From Didymodactylos carnosus (lineage: Eukaryota > Rotifera > Eurotatoria > Philodinida > Philodinidae), in contig CAJNOQ010000796.1 of assembly GCA_905250885.1 (NCBI GenBank), positions 1 through 40,887 of the forward strand: a stretch of DNA of 40,887 nt, in the 5' to 3' direction. This document shows, one piece after another, positions 9,650 to 24,100 of this stretch. Within the stretch, counting starts at the first letter, position 1; every line of letters begins with the position of its first letter. The translations under genes and the position numbers were made by a program. Below the pieces are notes generated by a model, which was given only the letters and a program-made list of their open reading frames with translations, ran no database searches and had not been told where the DNA came from.

Positions 9650-10630
9650 AGGATTGTTGAAATTCTGGCTTGAAATTCAGTGTTCAGGATCTGAGAAAGA
9701 TTGTGCGCGGATTGTACAATAAAAACTCATCGGAGGTAGATGGTGTTTCTAATAGTATTGTGAAATTGTTGCCGAAACTGTACTTGATTGACATCACGTT
9801 GTCGTATAATTCTTTGTTTTCTAAAGCCTACCTGGGCAGAAGCTGGAAGAAGGTCAGAACAATATGTGTCAATAAAGTGGACAGTTTCGCTCCAATAACA
9901 GATCAGCCAAGGCCAATTTCATTGCTTTCGGCATTTAGAAAAATTTATGAGCGTCTGTTCCTGATAAAGTTTAATAATTGGACGGATAAAATGAATATTA
10001 CTCGCTCAACAATCGGGGTCAAGAACACATCTCTCAATAACTTCCCGAGTAAATTTCCTGGTAGAACAAATCACCCAGTTATTACAAAATAATACGTTCT
10101 GTGCGGTAGTCTACGTTGATTTTTTACAGGCATTTGATAAGTTGTGGCAACAAGGGCTGATTTTGAAACTATATCGGTTAGATTGTCCGCTCATGACTGG
10201 ATAGTTGATTGTTTTACAGACAACAACGGGCAATTGTCGAATGAAATTGATTCTTTTAGGAGGGTATCTCGGGCCACGAGTGTATATTGTTGATAATTTT
10301 GATTTTGTACAGAATTTTCGGATATCAGACGATGGTCATCTGCACGTCGACATTTTAAGGCTGCTGTATTTATTTGGGGTAATAGTAAAACATGCAGACA
10401 CTTACAGACAGCACACTAGAGCCCATCGGGTCCATGATGATTCTACCACTAAAGAAGGCAATGTCCAAAACTACATATCTTGTATCAAAGAGCACAAATA
10501 ACGCAGAAGAAAAATTTTAAATACCTGGGATTCTTCCTGGATGCTCGACTAGCTTTCGGGGCGATGACTAATGCCCAGTTCGTAAAACTTCAGCGCTCTT
10601 ACGCTATTTTGAAATACATCGTTCACAATT
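9650..10630 (+). mobile_element. Decayed non-LTR retrotransposon reverse transcriptase
   Basis: The open frame at 9670-10092 shows N-terminal reverse transcriptase blocks of the LINE type: SSEVDGVSNSIVKLLPK, then RPISLLSAFRKIYERLFL. After a frameshift, about 10095-10200 reads VVYVDFLQAFDKLWQQGLIL, the D-containing motif A region. A stop follows, and the rest (10205-10600) is only weakly similar. No intact endonuclease or YADD motif is seen, so the copy is dead. Clade cannot be assigned by eye. Confidence 0.8.
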
Positions 10631-12448
10631 TTCTCTCTTTTTCTATTTGAAAATGAAAATTTTCAGGACATATATATGGCTCCACCTCCATGTATTATCG
10701 ACAGTTTACTGTTTGTTTTCTGATACATCATGGGAATGTATTAATGGTTTTTATAGATGACTAAGAATGATTTTGGCTTTTTCGCTGCTTGACTGTGGAC
10801 CTTCATGATGCTTTCCTTCTACTCAGACTCGAGGATAAGTTTAGGAAGTAATAAGTTTGTCTGATAGGCTGGAGAATATACAATAGTACGAGTCTGAATT
10901 TTCAGAAAATATTTTGTTACAGAAGAATGTTGTTAATGAAGTTTTCTGACATTAAGAAGTAAAAGTACATATTTCTGGATTGTCCCAGAGCAGTCCGAAT
11001 CATAGAATAGTTAATCTTATATCTTAATGCATCGTTTTCGATAGACTGTGTTCATTTGTCTGGACTGATCCTTAGCGTTATTTTTAAAAAATTTGAGAGG
11101 AATTTTTGTGTCAATGTGTGAAGAAAACTTTGTAATCAGTTTATAGTCCTATTGAATGTTTCTTTTGCATGTGTTTAGTTGTACACTGAAGACAGGTGAC
11201 AGTTTACTATTTGTTTTTGCTATTTCAATACCAAAAATTATTTAATGATACTTCTCATATTTTTTTATATGTGAATCTAAATAGTGTAAGATAGTCAGTA
11301 CCCTTAAGGTGACTATCTTAAGGTGAACCAATTCCTCTTGAGGTTTTCAAATAATAATAGCTCTATACAACAACAATAAACAGTAGACGTCCTTTTCTTT
11401 TTCATATCTGTCAATGATGATCGATATATCAAGAGGGTAAGAGCGATGAAGATTAGCGCAAGTTTATTATGAATATTAGAATATGTGAACATGCAAAGAA
11501 AAAAAGAATAAGTACATGCTATTTTAAGTTGAATTTATATCTCGCTTTCATCTCATGGAAGAAAAATGAGATGAAAAAGAAGGTTTAGTCTCGATTTGTC
11601 TCTTATAAATTTTTTATTCTTATTTCGTCCTACCTCGATTTCTCCCGTACATGCATGCATAGGATACATTAAATAAATTATTTGTTATTAAAAGTATATG
11701 CAAGATATATGAAAAAAATTGATAAATTAAAAAATTAAGGTTTTTTACTTTATATTATTGTAAAATTCTATATCGATGTGAAGATTTTGTTGTATTGGTT
11801 TATTAATTCTCATTCTTTTTTATATATTTGGGTTGGATGCTGTACTGATAGGACCTTTCAGGGTCATCAGTTGCTGCAAATAAAAACAAAAATAAAAAGA
11901 TTATTACATGATAGAAATAGTACAAACGCAGTACGTATCATAAATATCATTTTTTGGCTGGAGTTGTCTTAACAGCTCTGTCGCATTTAATGGCCAGTTG
12001 GACATCATTTCTTTCTGTATGTTTATCAAGTAATTCTCTCAATTTGCTGTCAATTGCCATCATTATAAAGCTTTTCACGTTAGTGAGAGTGAAGCATAAC
12101 GTTTTTCGAACAACTTTTGTTTACCCTCCTTTACTAAATATTCGTAGATTTATATAAGTTACTGAACGTCCCTTTTTAATCATCATACATGATTCTGAAT
12201 TGTTCAGTCTCACTATTGATACTTTTGGACTAAATCATTGGATTATTTTCTCATCGTCAACATCAATACTATTGACAAACAACGAACTATTGACTCATAT
12301 TTCTACTTACCGCATTGTTCAACAAACGATTTGTTTTCTTTTTTTTATATAATAACAGTAATAATTCATAATCATATGTTGTTGTCAGGATCAAGAACTG
12401 GGCTGCTTTGTAGTGAAAGTTGAATTCGGGGCACAACTGTGCGCACTA
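10631..12448. other. Intergenic, nothing recognised
   Basis: About 1.8 kb without a supported gene. It contains a small hairpin near 11288-11321 (taagatagtc facing gactatctta) and AT-rich low-complexity stretches. Short open frames at 11778-12423 have no domain and no splice support. Confidence 0.4.
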
Positions 12449-12732
12449 CACCCCCCTTAAATTTCATCTGATCGAGTTCAAAATTTTACCAGAGGTACTC
12501 AAGGTCACAACGCAGAGATATAATTTTGGAATTTTCTTGTAGACCTTTCTTTACCGAGTTACAGGGTTTCTAAAATTTAAAAACTTGGTTTTTGAAAGTT
12601 TTTTGGTATTTTTCTTATAACTCGGCAAAGAAAGGTCTATAAGAAAATTCCAAAATTATATCTCTGCGTTGTGACCTTGAGTACCCCTGGTAAAATTTTG
12701 AACTCGATCAGATGAAATTTAAGGGAGGGTCG
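12449..12732. mobile_element. Foldback MITE, about 105-bp arms
   Basis: Arms at about 12456-12560 and 12612-12727 are near-perfect inverted copies beginning CCCTTAAATTTCATCTGATC and separated by about 50 bp. TA dinucleotides flank the likely outer ends (12447-12448 and 12733-12734), though the outermost bases of the arms are imperfect. No open frame is present. Confidence 0.8.
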
Positions 12733-13239
12733 TAATATGTCACAATGGAAAATCGAGTTTTCTGGAAACTGGTGAACGGCAATAGTTAAAAACTTGAAAC
12801 ACAACCGAAAACGTTTGAAAACATTAGTCCATCAGTCATTAGTCCATTGACATTTCCAACATTAGTCCATTGAGTTTCCAATCAGTTCTGAAAACATGAA
12901 GCCTTAGTGAGTTTTAGTTTTTATTTCACAGCATTTCTGCGGAAAGTCTAAAGTGAAGGAGGGTACCCTTAATGATCCGTTTGACGCAGTCGAACAGTAT
13001 TTAGCATCTACACTTAAACGATACAAATGACCAACAACAGCGGGCAAATGTAAACACTGAAAAGTGGATCTAATATTTTTTAAAGTTTCAAGTTTCTTTT
13101 ATACAGAGAGTATGAGATCACATTGTTCTAGAGATTACCTGTTTTCTGTAGATATCTCGGTTCTGATTAAAAGCATGTAACTGGTTCTGGTTTATTTATA
13201 AAGTAAAATTTAATGACACATGAAAAAAATAAGAAAAAA
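12733..13239. repeat. Intergenic with three ATTAGTCCAT copies
   Basis: The word cattagtccat occurs three times within about 12824-12871, as direct copies with short linkers. The rest of the stretch shows no gene and may include the 3' untranslated tail of the minus-strand retroelement next to it. Confidence 0.4.
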
Positions 13240-14150
13240 AGTAATTTTAGCTATTTAAAGTGGGTGAGCATCATCAGAGTTAGAGAACACTGTTTACCAT
13301 AGCCTACCAACATGCCCATCCTGTGAAACAAAAAATATAACGTATAGTAATAAGACAACAAAGATGTATTAATATACATATACAAATATTAGCAATTTAA
13401 GAAAGCTCGTAAGCCCATTTTGAAAGCTCGAAGGTGTAGAGCGGAAACTAAATCTTCTGTGAGTAAGTTATTCCAGTCGTTAGGTGTCTGCCAGAAGAAG
13501 GAAGTTTTAACCGTTTCAAACTCAGTGAAAGGGATTTTGACAGATCGCCACCAGTGATTATGATTGCGTTGAGAGCGACGATTACTTCGGGACTCTACTA
13601 AATCAAATCTCCCAAGAAGGAATAATTATTTAAAATGCGATTGTAGTTTTTGAGGCGAAAATAACTGTATCTAACCTTCAGGTTTGGAAGCCCGAGCTGC
13701 TGTACAATCTCTCACCTCTCATATTGGTAATTAAAACGACCGGAAATAATTCTAGATGCTAGATGTTGAACTGGTTCTAGGGGTTTAATATGAGTAACAA
13801 AACCCGAGTCATATGTTGAGCAAGCATAGTCGATATTTGGAAGAATGCATATTAAGTATAACTGAAGTCGTAGAGCTGGTGAAGTGTCTCGAAAAGTCCG
13901 ATTGTATAAGGCAGTGGTGGAGGCTACTAAAGACAGGTCATTGATAAATGTTAAAAAAAGAGTAACGGTCCCAGAATGGAATTTCGGTGCTTCAGATGGG
14001 ACCGTTGAAATAGAAGATGTTACATCATCAATTTTTACAAATTGTGATCGGTCGGACAGATACAACCTAAACCAATCAAAAACCTTTCTCTTCATTCCAA
14101 CTATCTTTAATTTCTGAAGTGTGACTTTGGAGTAGTTAAAAATGGCGCTG
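13240..14150 (-). mobile_element. 5'-truncated, internally deleted non-LTR retrotransposon
   Basis: Minus-strand reading gives NYSKVTLQKLKIVGMKR, WFRLYLSDRSQFV and then FINDLS, the stretch before the catalytic YADD box. It then jumps to the C-terminal block LYLICILPNIDYACSTYDSG and HLASRIISGRF, so the central region including YADD is deleted. Reading on past a TGA gives FFWQTPNDWNNLL and FKMGLRAFL, typical of the ORF end, to a stop near 13398. The loss of the 5' end near 14150 fits target-primed reverse transcription. The frame is otherwise nearly open, so the insertion is younger than the plus-strand one. Confidence 0.8.
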
Positions 14151-17100
14151 AGCTACGTTATTCACCGACAAATATTACCTCTGTACTTTAACCCAGTCAA
14201 TCGCGAACAATAATAGAACCGATTTGTACTAAGATTTTTTTTCAATTGTTTTCTTGAGGATGCTTTCTTAGTTGTTTTCGAGTTTGCTTATTGATTTAGA
14301 ATGATGTGGCCTTCTTCTACAACTAGTAATTTTACAAAGCACAGCCCTGTCAGCAATAAAATTCTCGTACTATAAACAAGAATATAACATTTCCCATAAA
14401 ATTCAATTGTTTTTTCGTTCAAAATGAAAATAATCTCAAGATCTACAAAAACAAATAGTACTTTTGCCAAAATATATTTGTTCCATTCTTCGGTTTTAAT
14501 CCACGATAATTTATAAGATTTTGATTATACACATATAAAGGAGAAAAGAAAAGAAAAGCAAGCAAACAGAATAGGTGATTAGAATTCTACTAGAAAAAAA
14601 ATAATAGAAACAGATATCAAATACAATGATTGATTTGCATTCAAAATTCATTACTTTTTTTATAGTTAAATAATAACGATGAAATATGATACTAGACAAG
14701 AATCGTAATTATTATTAATGATAATGTATGTGATTTTAAAGACTTTGTAGAAGAAACATAGTTTCCAGTCTCAACTTTTCTCTAAATTCCCTAAAACTTC
14801 ATTTTTTTACACATCGCCCAACGACATAGATGAAGAAATGAAAAGACGCCTATTAAATAAGAGAAGCCGTAATGAGTTAAAGTCGAGTGAGAGAAGAAAG
14901 TAACGGGACTATTCAACTTCTGAACACATTCGCAATTGTTGATTTACTAGTAAAAACCAAAAAACAAGAAGAAAATGAGAAGGACGGCCGATTGTCTTCT
15001 GGTTCTATATTTGTAATTAATCTCAATTTTCTTTTGAATGAGGTAAATTTGTTTCATTATTACATTAAAGAGGCACTAAATGTACAAGGTTTTACTTAGA
15101 TTTTACACTAAGTAAAAATATTTCGAATAAAAACAAGTATAGTATTGCATCTATTCGCACAAAAATTCTAAAGAGACTTCAGGTTTGTTTCTACTTTTAT
15201 CTTGCAAAGTCTTATTCAATAAGAAAAACATTATAGAAGACAATTATCACAAAATTTTAGAACATTTTGATACATATATACAATTGTAAGCGACTTAATC
15301 AAAATCTAGGAATAAAAAAAAAAACTCAATCTCAGTGTCTATACCTATGGGGTGACAGGTTGAAAAGAAACTTTTTACCTTTGTTCAGTATTATATTGAT
15401 GCTTGAGCTATGAGTTTTGACAGATTTGGATTGAGATAGTGTCAAAAATTATTATGAATTTACGGCTTTTCTGCTGCTCTAATTCTTCTTTTGAATGAAT
15501 ATTTGATCATGATTATGGGTTTTTGATTCATCAGTTGAGTGTGCGTGTATATAATAATATTAAGCCTTGACATTGTTAGAAAGGACAGACAAAAGTCGAT
15601 ACTCTCTCCTTTCTCTCTCTCCATCTCATAAATAAATTTATTTGTATAAAAAAAAAGAAAAGCCTAAATTTTCATTTGAATTTAAAAACTCTAAGTAATG
15701 GAAAGAACTTTGAATAATAATATGCAAATTCAAGAATGAACGTATATATGAAGAAATTTTCAGGATATCCGTGTATGAATCAATTCAACTCATTTTGGAT
15801 AAAAATTCTGCCTATTGCATGTGAATACTTACAATTGCATGAATCAATCTGAAAATGGATAGAGATGTTTTTCCGTTTACAATAATAGTAAATCATTTAT
15901 TTACGTTGTCATGTCATTCGTCAAAAAAAAAATGTTTTGACTTATTCATTATATTTTTACTGTGATGTTACATTGATACATATAGGTATGAGAAATTGTA
16001 CTGATCGTTTTGGTAAAAGAAAGATCCACTACTAAAATATGATACAATTAGTTTGATGTGCTATGAATAAACTAAGAACACATACGCATACAAGAATATG
16101 TTCAAGTTATTGGTTATATATATTTTAACGATGGTAACAATCATTTTCTCTATATGTTTTGATTAACAGAAGAAGCACGAGTGCTGCATATTAAAAAGGG
16201 CAAAATACAAAGAAAATAATAAATGCTACTGTAGATGTTTGACCGCTATATCAAATTCATACATGATTTCTTCGTCTATATATAGAAAAAGACAACAGAG
16301 TGTATAAAAAATTGTTCTCTTTATTAGAGAAAAATCTGTAACGTTAATAAACCTATGAGTAAGATTTTTAAAGTAAAATAATAAAAGAAAACTATAAATA
16401 TCTAATGTGCGGAAAGAGAATGTTCGACCGTCTGCACGCCATAGAACAGGAGGTGAATTCATTCTCAGGTGAGCTATCGGAAAAGGAAAAAAAGAATGAC
16501 CGGAAATTAAATTTTCAAAGAAAAAATAGGTTATATAGACAAGCTATATATGAACAAAAAGAGTAAAGAGCAGATAAATACAAATGGTGCGGCAATCGTA
16601 AGTTTTTCTCTTTTCTTTTTTCTTCTCTCTCTTCTCTTCTTTTTTCCTTCAATTTACACAAATTTTTTTGGCATATAACTTGAACTTTACTATATATAAG
16701 AGAGAATGTTGTCGATTCATTAAAAATTGCTTACGCTTAAATTGTATAACCAAAACTATTGTAATTATTCATCTTTCCAGAAACTAAGTGAATATATTTT
16801 TGTTTCTCTATTTGATAAATCTACTCTGAGGCAAGTGTTACTTCAATTCTAGACGATGTTCGATTTTGAGTGTAGAAACAAGAGAATATTGTTTTATGGC
16901 TCCAAGATGAATTTAATAATTCATTCTGCTGCATGCATTGCTGTACGCTATGCGTCGAACCTTCATCTTCCCGATCAGCATGATACTGAATTTTCACTTT
17001 ATTTTTTCTAATTGACATGAATAGACTGACAATAGCTCGTCAATAATATCTTTATGTTGACTGTTTCCTGCTGTGTTAGATGTACGAGGAAGACAGATAA

Positions 17101-18111
17101 GCAATGAATAAATGTAGGAAAACAATTAGCATGTCTAATTAATGTGTATTAATAATATTCATGAATGCTACGAGGTTTCTTATTCTCTTCTCGCTTTTTC
17201 ACCTTCAGATTGATGAGAAGAAATCCTTCAAAACTTTTTTTTTTCATATGATATTAATAGCATTACCTGTTTATTGTGTTTTGTAATAGTCTTTAGCAAC
17301 TGTACATACAATATATATATAAGCTATCAGATCCTTAGTTAAATATTGTGGTGAATAGAGGTTCAATCTAAAGATAATTTTCATCAGATAGGAGAAATGT
17401 AATACATAATATAAGTTTTACACCTATTTTGCGGATATCAGATGATGTACAAGTAGATTAAAAACAAGATGAACATCTGATATGCAGATTCATATTCAAG
17501 GATATAGCCTAATAAGCGTGAATCGAATGACATTGAAAAGTTAGTGGCTGAACTCTTTAACGGATCTTCTAACGACGTAAGTTATTGAAAATGTATCAAA
17601 GTAATTGCCTTATCTCTGTCAGAATTATTCATAGAAGCGTCTAAGAAGTCACATTTTTCAAGAAATTGTTTGAATAAATCACGATTAAAAATATTTTTCT
17701 TGTATGTATGTTGTTTTTTGTTTTTGTCTTTATAGATGATGTTGTCAACGTAATACTGTGTATCAACAACTCTTTGTTTTATAGTTGAATTATTTTATAA
17801 AAAAATTGTAAAAACAGATTCTTTTGCTATCTTTCTCTTATTTGGAGGCTTCTATTCTTTTTTCTTTCTCGTATTATCTTCATAACGTAAGCCGCTTCAT
17901 GCCTCCCCTCCTCTCTACTCGATTTTATGCCGAAATTATTCTGCTTCTCTCTCTCTCACTCTCGTGCATATTGAATAAAAAACGATCAGCATCATATGCT
18001 GTTTAGTCAAAAGAATGACATGTGTAATAAAGTAAAATAGTAAAAATGGAGAAAAAAATATTAAGCCTATTTGGTATAATTAGTGGAACAGAAATTCAAT
18101 TCAATTAAAAA
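14151..18111. other. Intergenic, AT-rich, no gene seen
   Basis: About 4 kb with only short, compositionally random open frames. Pyrimidine-rich tracts occur at about 16600-16650 and 17820-17960. The promoter and 5' untranslated region of the SH3 gene should lie at the right end, but I see no motif that fixes them. Confidence 0.45.
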
Positions 18112-18148
18112 ATGTGGCGAAAAATCAAAGAAGTTCTATACAAACATG
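18112..18148 (+). CDS. SH3 gene exon 1, initiator
   Basis: It encodes only MWRKIKEVLYKH plus one base. The basic, amphipathic start and the GTGAGT donor right after it support it as the first coding exon. A longer 5' untranslated region or an alternative upstream start cannot be excluded. Confidence 0.7.
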
Positions 18149-21100
18149 GTGAGTTTATCATGTATAATGCATTAGTTCGATCTTGTCTATCTTAAAATCA
18201 GTTGGAATCGTTCGACTGATAACATGGATTAATTTTTTCGGATTTTAAGATTAGTAGATTAGCTATAATCGATAATCATAGCTTAGTTGTAATTACGTGA
18301 TTCCTCTGATTTAGGGTGACCCACAAGTTGCTGCTGTTTATTTTCTCTCATTTTAATATCCAGATGCCTATTTTCCTATTGACATAAAACATAACCCATT
18401 CTATGATTATCACATGTATCGACGATTATGAGACAATAAAAAAGAAGTTTATGTATACATATGTAATATATGAAATTTTTGCTAATTTATGAAACGAATT
18501 TCTCTTTCAACCCTTCATAGAGTTTTTGCACTATATCGACAAATTGTAAATACACCCATACACTATTTCTATGTACAGAAAATTATATTTTATGAACAAT
18601 TACTATCTTTAAATGATATCAGGTAGACACATGATCAATCTAAAGGTCTTAAACGAAAAATATTATGTAAATGAAAGCAGTAAATGAAGCTTTTTTTTTC
18701 TTCTTTTTTTTTTGTCTTTAAGAATGCTCATTGATACTTGTTCTAAAATTTTATGAAGAATAGTTGTTGAGTTTTTTTTAATGACATTCTAAATTATGTA
18801 ATTTGCATGCAATAAAGCATCTTCTTTATTTTGATTTATGAACATTTTACTCTCGAGTACATTTAAAACAAAGAGAGAAAGTGTGCAAGAAACATATAAT
18901 TCATGTTGATTATAGACAGAAAGGAAATCATACAGTGTATATGTAAGCAGTATTTCTCGACGATAATGTCAAACTTTTCTATCGTCACATTTTGTTAATA
19001 ATACAATGAACACATCATAGTTGGCAAAGAAAAGACAAACTTTTTTTTTAAACGAAATTCTGTTATGTTCAATGATTGTCTCTAATTCGAAAAACATAAT
19101 TAAAATGTAAAAATATAAAGCATATACCAGATATAAATTCTAGGCTCATTAATCGATCTTCAAGTCAATAGATTTTTGTTTTCATCTTTAAATGAATTTC
19201 AATGATCATTTATATCTGAATTTTATTTTTATGTTTAATCTAATGCTACTGTAATATTGATACTATTTGTTAAGCTAATCATATTGTTCTCTTACTTTTT
19301 TTATTTTCAGTTTATAAAGATGAATCATCTCATCATCACCAGACAGCCGTATCACAGATTGATTTACAATCTCATGGAGAAAATTCTTTTTCTCATACTA
19401 CTGAATCATCAAAAAAGAAATATTCATCGTCAACGATCGTTCATCATCATCCACAACAACAAAAATATAATCGAAAAACAACTAGAGTATACAATCAACA
19501 ACAGCCAAAACATCATAATAAATTGAATTCATCGATAAAATCTGCTGAACAATGTCGATCATTGTTTAACCTTCTACCATCATTTCGACGTCAAGATTCA
19601 ATAACAAAAACAAATGACTGTGTAAGTCAAGAATAATATATACTTCTTTTTTTTTTTTTTCGTTTTATCTAATTATTCATGTTGAGGAGGCAAAGCAACT
19701 TTATAATTTCAATTTTCAATCAATTATGACTAGAGGATAACTATTTAAATTTTATAACATAAAAAACAAGAAGATAAAAAAAGAAGTTTTCCTCTTTCTT
19801 TTTCCTTGTTTTTATCGTGTCTCTATTCTCAGAGGAAACATATATGAACGTGGCAAATGCATTTTTTATATTCATATGTGATGTAATCGCGCATGAATAG
19901 TGAATTGTTAAATATTGTCTAGATTTGTCGTTGAATATCTTCCAGTTTGATTTTAACATTGTAACATAGTCTGTTGATCTCGTTTTTTGATAAATTGAAT
20001 ATTCTAGCAGAAAAATATAGTCGAATAATTGATAAATCTAGTTCAAATTTTAAAAGAAAATATCGACAAGTTAATTTTAGCTAAAAAATTTGTTAAGCAA
20101 TAATTTCATTTATTTATCCTTGAAAAAAAAAACATGATTTATTTTCAGTCTATATATTCGTTTGCTTTTTTTGTGTCTCGCCTAGTTTCTTGTCGATTAT
20201 ATGAAACGCGATACTATGCAACCTTCAAATGGCGTTCAAAGTAGTGCTTCGTCTTTCTCAATTATATAAAAATAAATATAAAATTCTGTCTTAATAATAA
20301 TCATTATTATAGATTATTTTCTGCTTGTCGTTTTGTTCTAATACACGTAACAACATCCTATCTTCAAATAATTATAAAATTTGGAACATGTTAAATGGAA
20401 AAAAGAAGAATATATCTTGTTGACTATTAGCGGATCTATTGTATGGAAAAATAACAAAATGATGGTGATAACAAATGTATCTCCTACTCTTTCTATAAAA
20501 TATGTCTATTTTCTAATTCTACTATAAAAACAAATTGTTGTATCTTAATTTTTGAATTTTAATCAAATTCTAAATATATTTCGTTAATAAAAACAAAATT
20601 TTTAATTAATTTTTGCAACTTTTGATACGTTTTTAATTTTTTGTCTCGAATAATTATGAAATGACTTTATAATCTTTTAATCAAAGAGGTAACATCACCA
20701 TTAGAATAAAAGGAAGGAAAAATTTTTTAGTCATGTATAAAATACACAAAAAAAGTTCTAGACTAACTAGAATAAGAAATATTGATTAAAAAGAAAAATC
20801 TATTGAAAAACACGTTTGTATTTTAATCGTATACTACTGTTTATATGGATATACATTTATTCTTTATCGTTAACGCGCATGTAGTTTATTAATTATTCAT
20901 GATATGCATTTATATTCGACAAGCTCATAATAATAAATGGAGAAAAAAAAAAAAAAAGAGAAAAATTAACTAACTACGTTTTGTTTTTTCTAAACAATCT
21001 AAAAATCCACACATATTATAGACATTTGATGTCTACAATTTGAAATCAATGAACTACTGGTGCATGTGTTTTTTTGTTCATTGTATTGAAATATGGCCAT

Positions 21101-24100
21101 TTGATTATATATACATTAAATGCATGACTTGTGTATTATTATGGTTTCTTATTCATTGATGCAAGATATATCTCATTTTAATAATCATACAGAGAAAAAA
21201 AATATGTTTGATGTATAGAATTATTCATAAACCATACCTAATGATTGATTCATAATTACTTAAATTTTGAATTTCTGTAAAAATGTATTTTATTTATATT
21301 TTGAAAACAAATGTCAATGATTAATAATCAAAAATCAAAATAAAAGATAATCCTGATAAAAAGAATTCATACGTAAACACACACACACAGACAGACAGAC
21401 AGACACACACACATATTTCCTGTTCTATTCTATATTAGAGAATAAATTATATTGATTAAGCCTCTTTAATGATCCCCATCATACATTATTAATTTATATT
21501 TTTTATTGAGAATAAGTTGAGTAAGGTAAACTAGTATCAACATTTTGTAGTAGATTTATTCCTTTTATACTCAAAAAAGTTGTTCTTTTTTTTCTACATT
21601 TTTTATAATCTATTTTAGTAGTAAAACATTAATTATTAATATTAATTTAAAAATATTTACACACAATAATAAATAGACAAAGTTTGCAATATATTTAAAC
21701 TACCATAAATTTTCAATAGTGAAAAAAGACATCTGAATCTCTCAATATATCCCAAATGACTCATTCAATTTTCTGTATTCCATTTCTTAATGTTTAATAT
21801 TCATTTTCTAGTTATACTGATACTAACATATACGAGACAAAAATATCAGAGAAACTAATTTCAGTAGTATCAAAGTTTCTCTATCTGACTTCTATTACTT
21901 TATATGATAAAGAGTAAATGATAATTGTTGAAGAAAAAGAATAAAGAGTTACTCAAAAGTGAAAGCTGTTTCAATGATGCTTTACATAAAAGATATAATA
22001 ATGAGCTTCTGGCGCAACCAGGGTTATAACAAGGTCAATAAATCTATTCGTGTATATATGAATATGATATATTGTAGATAATCATGTTCAATCCAATACT
22101 AACCTTGACTTCCATTTATTTATACCGTTTTGGATTTTTTTTTTTTTTTGTAGTTTCAGTTGAACAAGTTTTTCAAATCAAATATCATTCTTTTTCCTCT
22201 ATTTAGTACTAGATTCTACATATTTGTCCTTCATGACCTATTTCATTTTAATTTTATGTATGCATTTATATGATCAAGGTTTTTTATCGTAGATAAATAA
22301 TTTGAATATAACTATTAATATTATTATTATTAACAGGTAATATAATACATATTCGCATATTCAGAAAGAGAATTACTGTTATATTTAAGAAGTATTTAAT
22401 AGGTACAGTTTAGAGTGATTCATTCAATCAGCGATTTTACTAAAAATTTTTATTATTCTATAGTAATATTATGTTTTCTAAGAAATGATTTTATTTTAGA
22501 ATTCGGCTATTCATACATCATCAATTTATACAACCGGTGATGATTCTGGATACATGAGTCAAAGTGTTTTAAATCGTACATCTTCGTATAGATCATGTCA
22601 TTCAGTAGATGAAATAGAAAAATCGACAATGTCAACATCACCACCGGTTACACAAATAGTAGAAAATCAAAAAATTTATTCAAAACAAAATGATTCAATA
22701 GAAAATATTCTACATGGTCATACAAAAATGAATCCGGCTAATCTAAGAGTATTAGTTCGAAAAAATTTTGAACCATTTTTACAATCTCAAAAACAGATAC
22801 GCATTAGAAAAGGTAATATAGAACTGTCCGTAATTAATGAAATATTCAAGAATGAAAATGATAAAGAATTATATTTCAGAGAGAGGCATGTTGTACTGTT
22901 AAAAAGTGAAAAAATTTGTTTAACAACAAGATTCTTTCACAGGCGCTATATCGAGTTAGATTTTCAAATTTAATGAGTATACATTTGATAATTGTACTTA
23001 TTTAGTTTCAGTTGTTGAAGAAAGCGGGAGTTGTTTGAAATGAAGTAAAAAAGAAAAAAAAATCCCTTATTTAATGTGTTAAAATATCAATATTCTACTA
23101 AACGAAAAAGAAATGCTCTTGAATTCTGATAATTACACATAGACCCTATCAAACAGACGTTATTGGGTGGAGACTAAACAAAAAAGGCTTTTCTTTTCTT
23201 TCTTTTTTCTTCTCAATTTTCTCTCTTATATTATTTAAACTTCTGTCGAGTTCTGCATTTCATAGTTATCTCATGGTTAAATGAAAAATTAGTTCCATTA
23301 CAATAAATTCTTTATCAACTTGAGAGAGCAATGTATGTACTTCACTCAGAAGAAAACCTCTCAAGTTTGACATATTGTTAGAGAGTAATTGGTTTAGCCG
23401 TTGATTTATTACATTAGAAAGACTAATACTCTCTCTCTCTCGTGTTCAAACACTAACTGTTTAAAATTAATAAGGAGTAGAAATTTTCTTGAAGTTTTAT
23501 AGAGATCTCTCTTTTCTAACTTTGATTGATGTCTATTTTAGATTCGTATGTCACTGCCTTGTATTCTCGTGGCCCATGGCTATGCATAAAAACCGCAAAT
23601 GGTGAAATCAGTTATATACCGCGAATGATATGCTCATTGTATTCAAATCGCTTAAGAAATTCTTACACACGTAATAATCCAAATTCTTTAAATCATTGTT
23701 CTTTGTCTTCAACACCATCCACTAGGACTTCATCATTGACTTCGACAATATCATCTAGAGGAAGAATGCATTTAACTACGGATGAATCGAGTGATAATGA
23801 TGTTCTTGATTTAACAACCGTATCGACAGATAAAACTCAACAACATAATCATCAGCGACAAACAAATTACTGCCCAACAACATCTTTATCCTCAATCTAT
23901 GGTGATATACGATCAAAACAGTCTCATCGTCAGAAAATAGCAACTATTTCAAAACGACAATTATTAAATGAAAATGGTTATGATATGATGATCGGTAATT
24001 GTGATATAAATCGTCATATTTCGAGAAGTTCGTCGTTACTAAATAAATCCCAATCACCAAAAACGAGCGTATTATCAAATGGTGAAAATTTTATTAATCG

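Noticed and set aside
13884-14117. Plus-strand open frame as a gene
   Set aside because: It lies antisense to the clear minus-strand reverse transcriptase reading.
21379-21414. CA/CAGA tract as a regulatory element
   Set aside because: It is a simple microsatellite inside an intron; nothing else marks a function.
22554-22973. SH3 exon 3 running on to a stop at 22973 as a separate 139-residue protein
   Set aside because: The SH3 fold breaks at the GTAATA donor and is completed exactly by exon 4.
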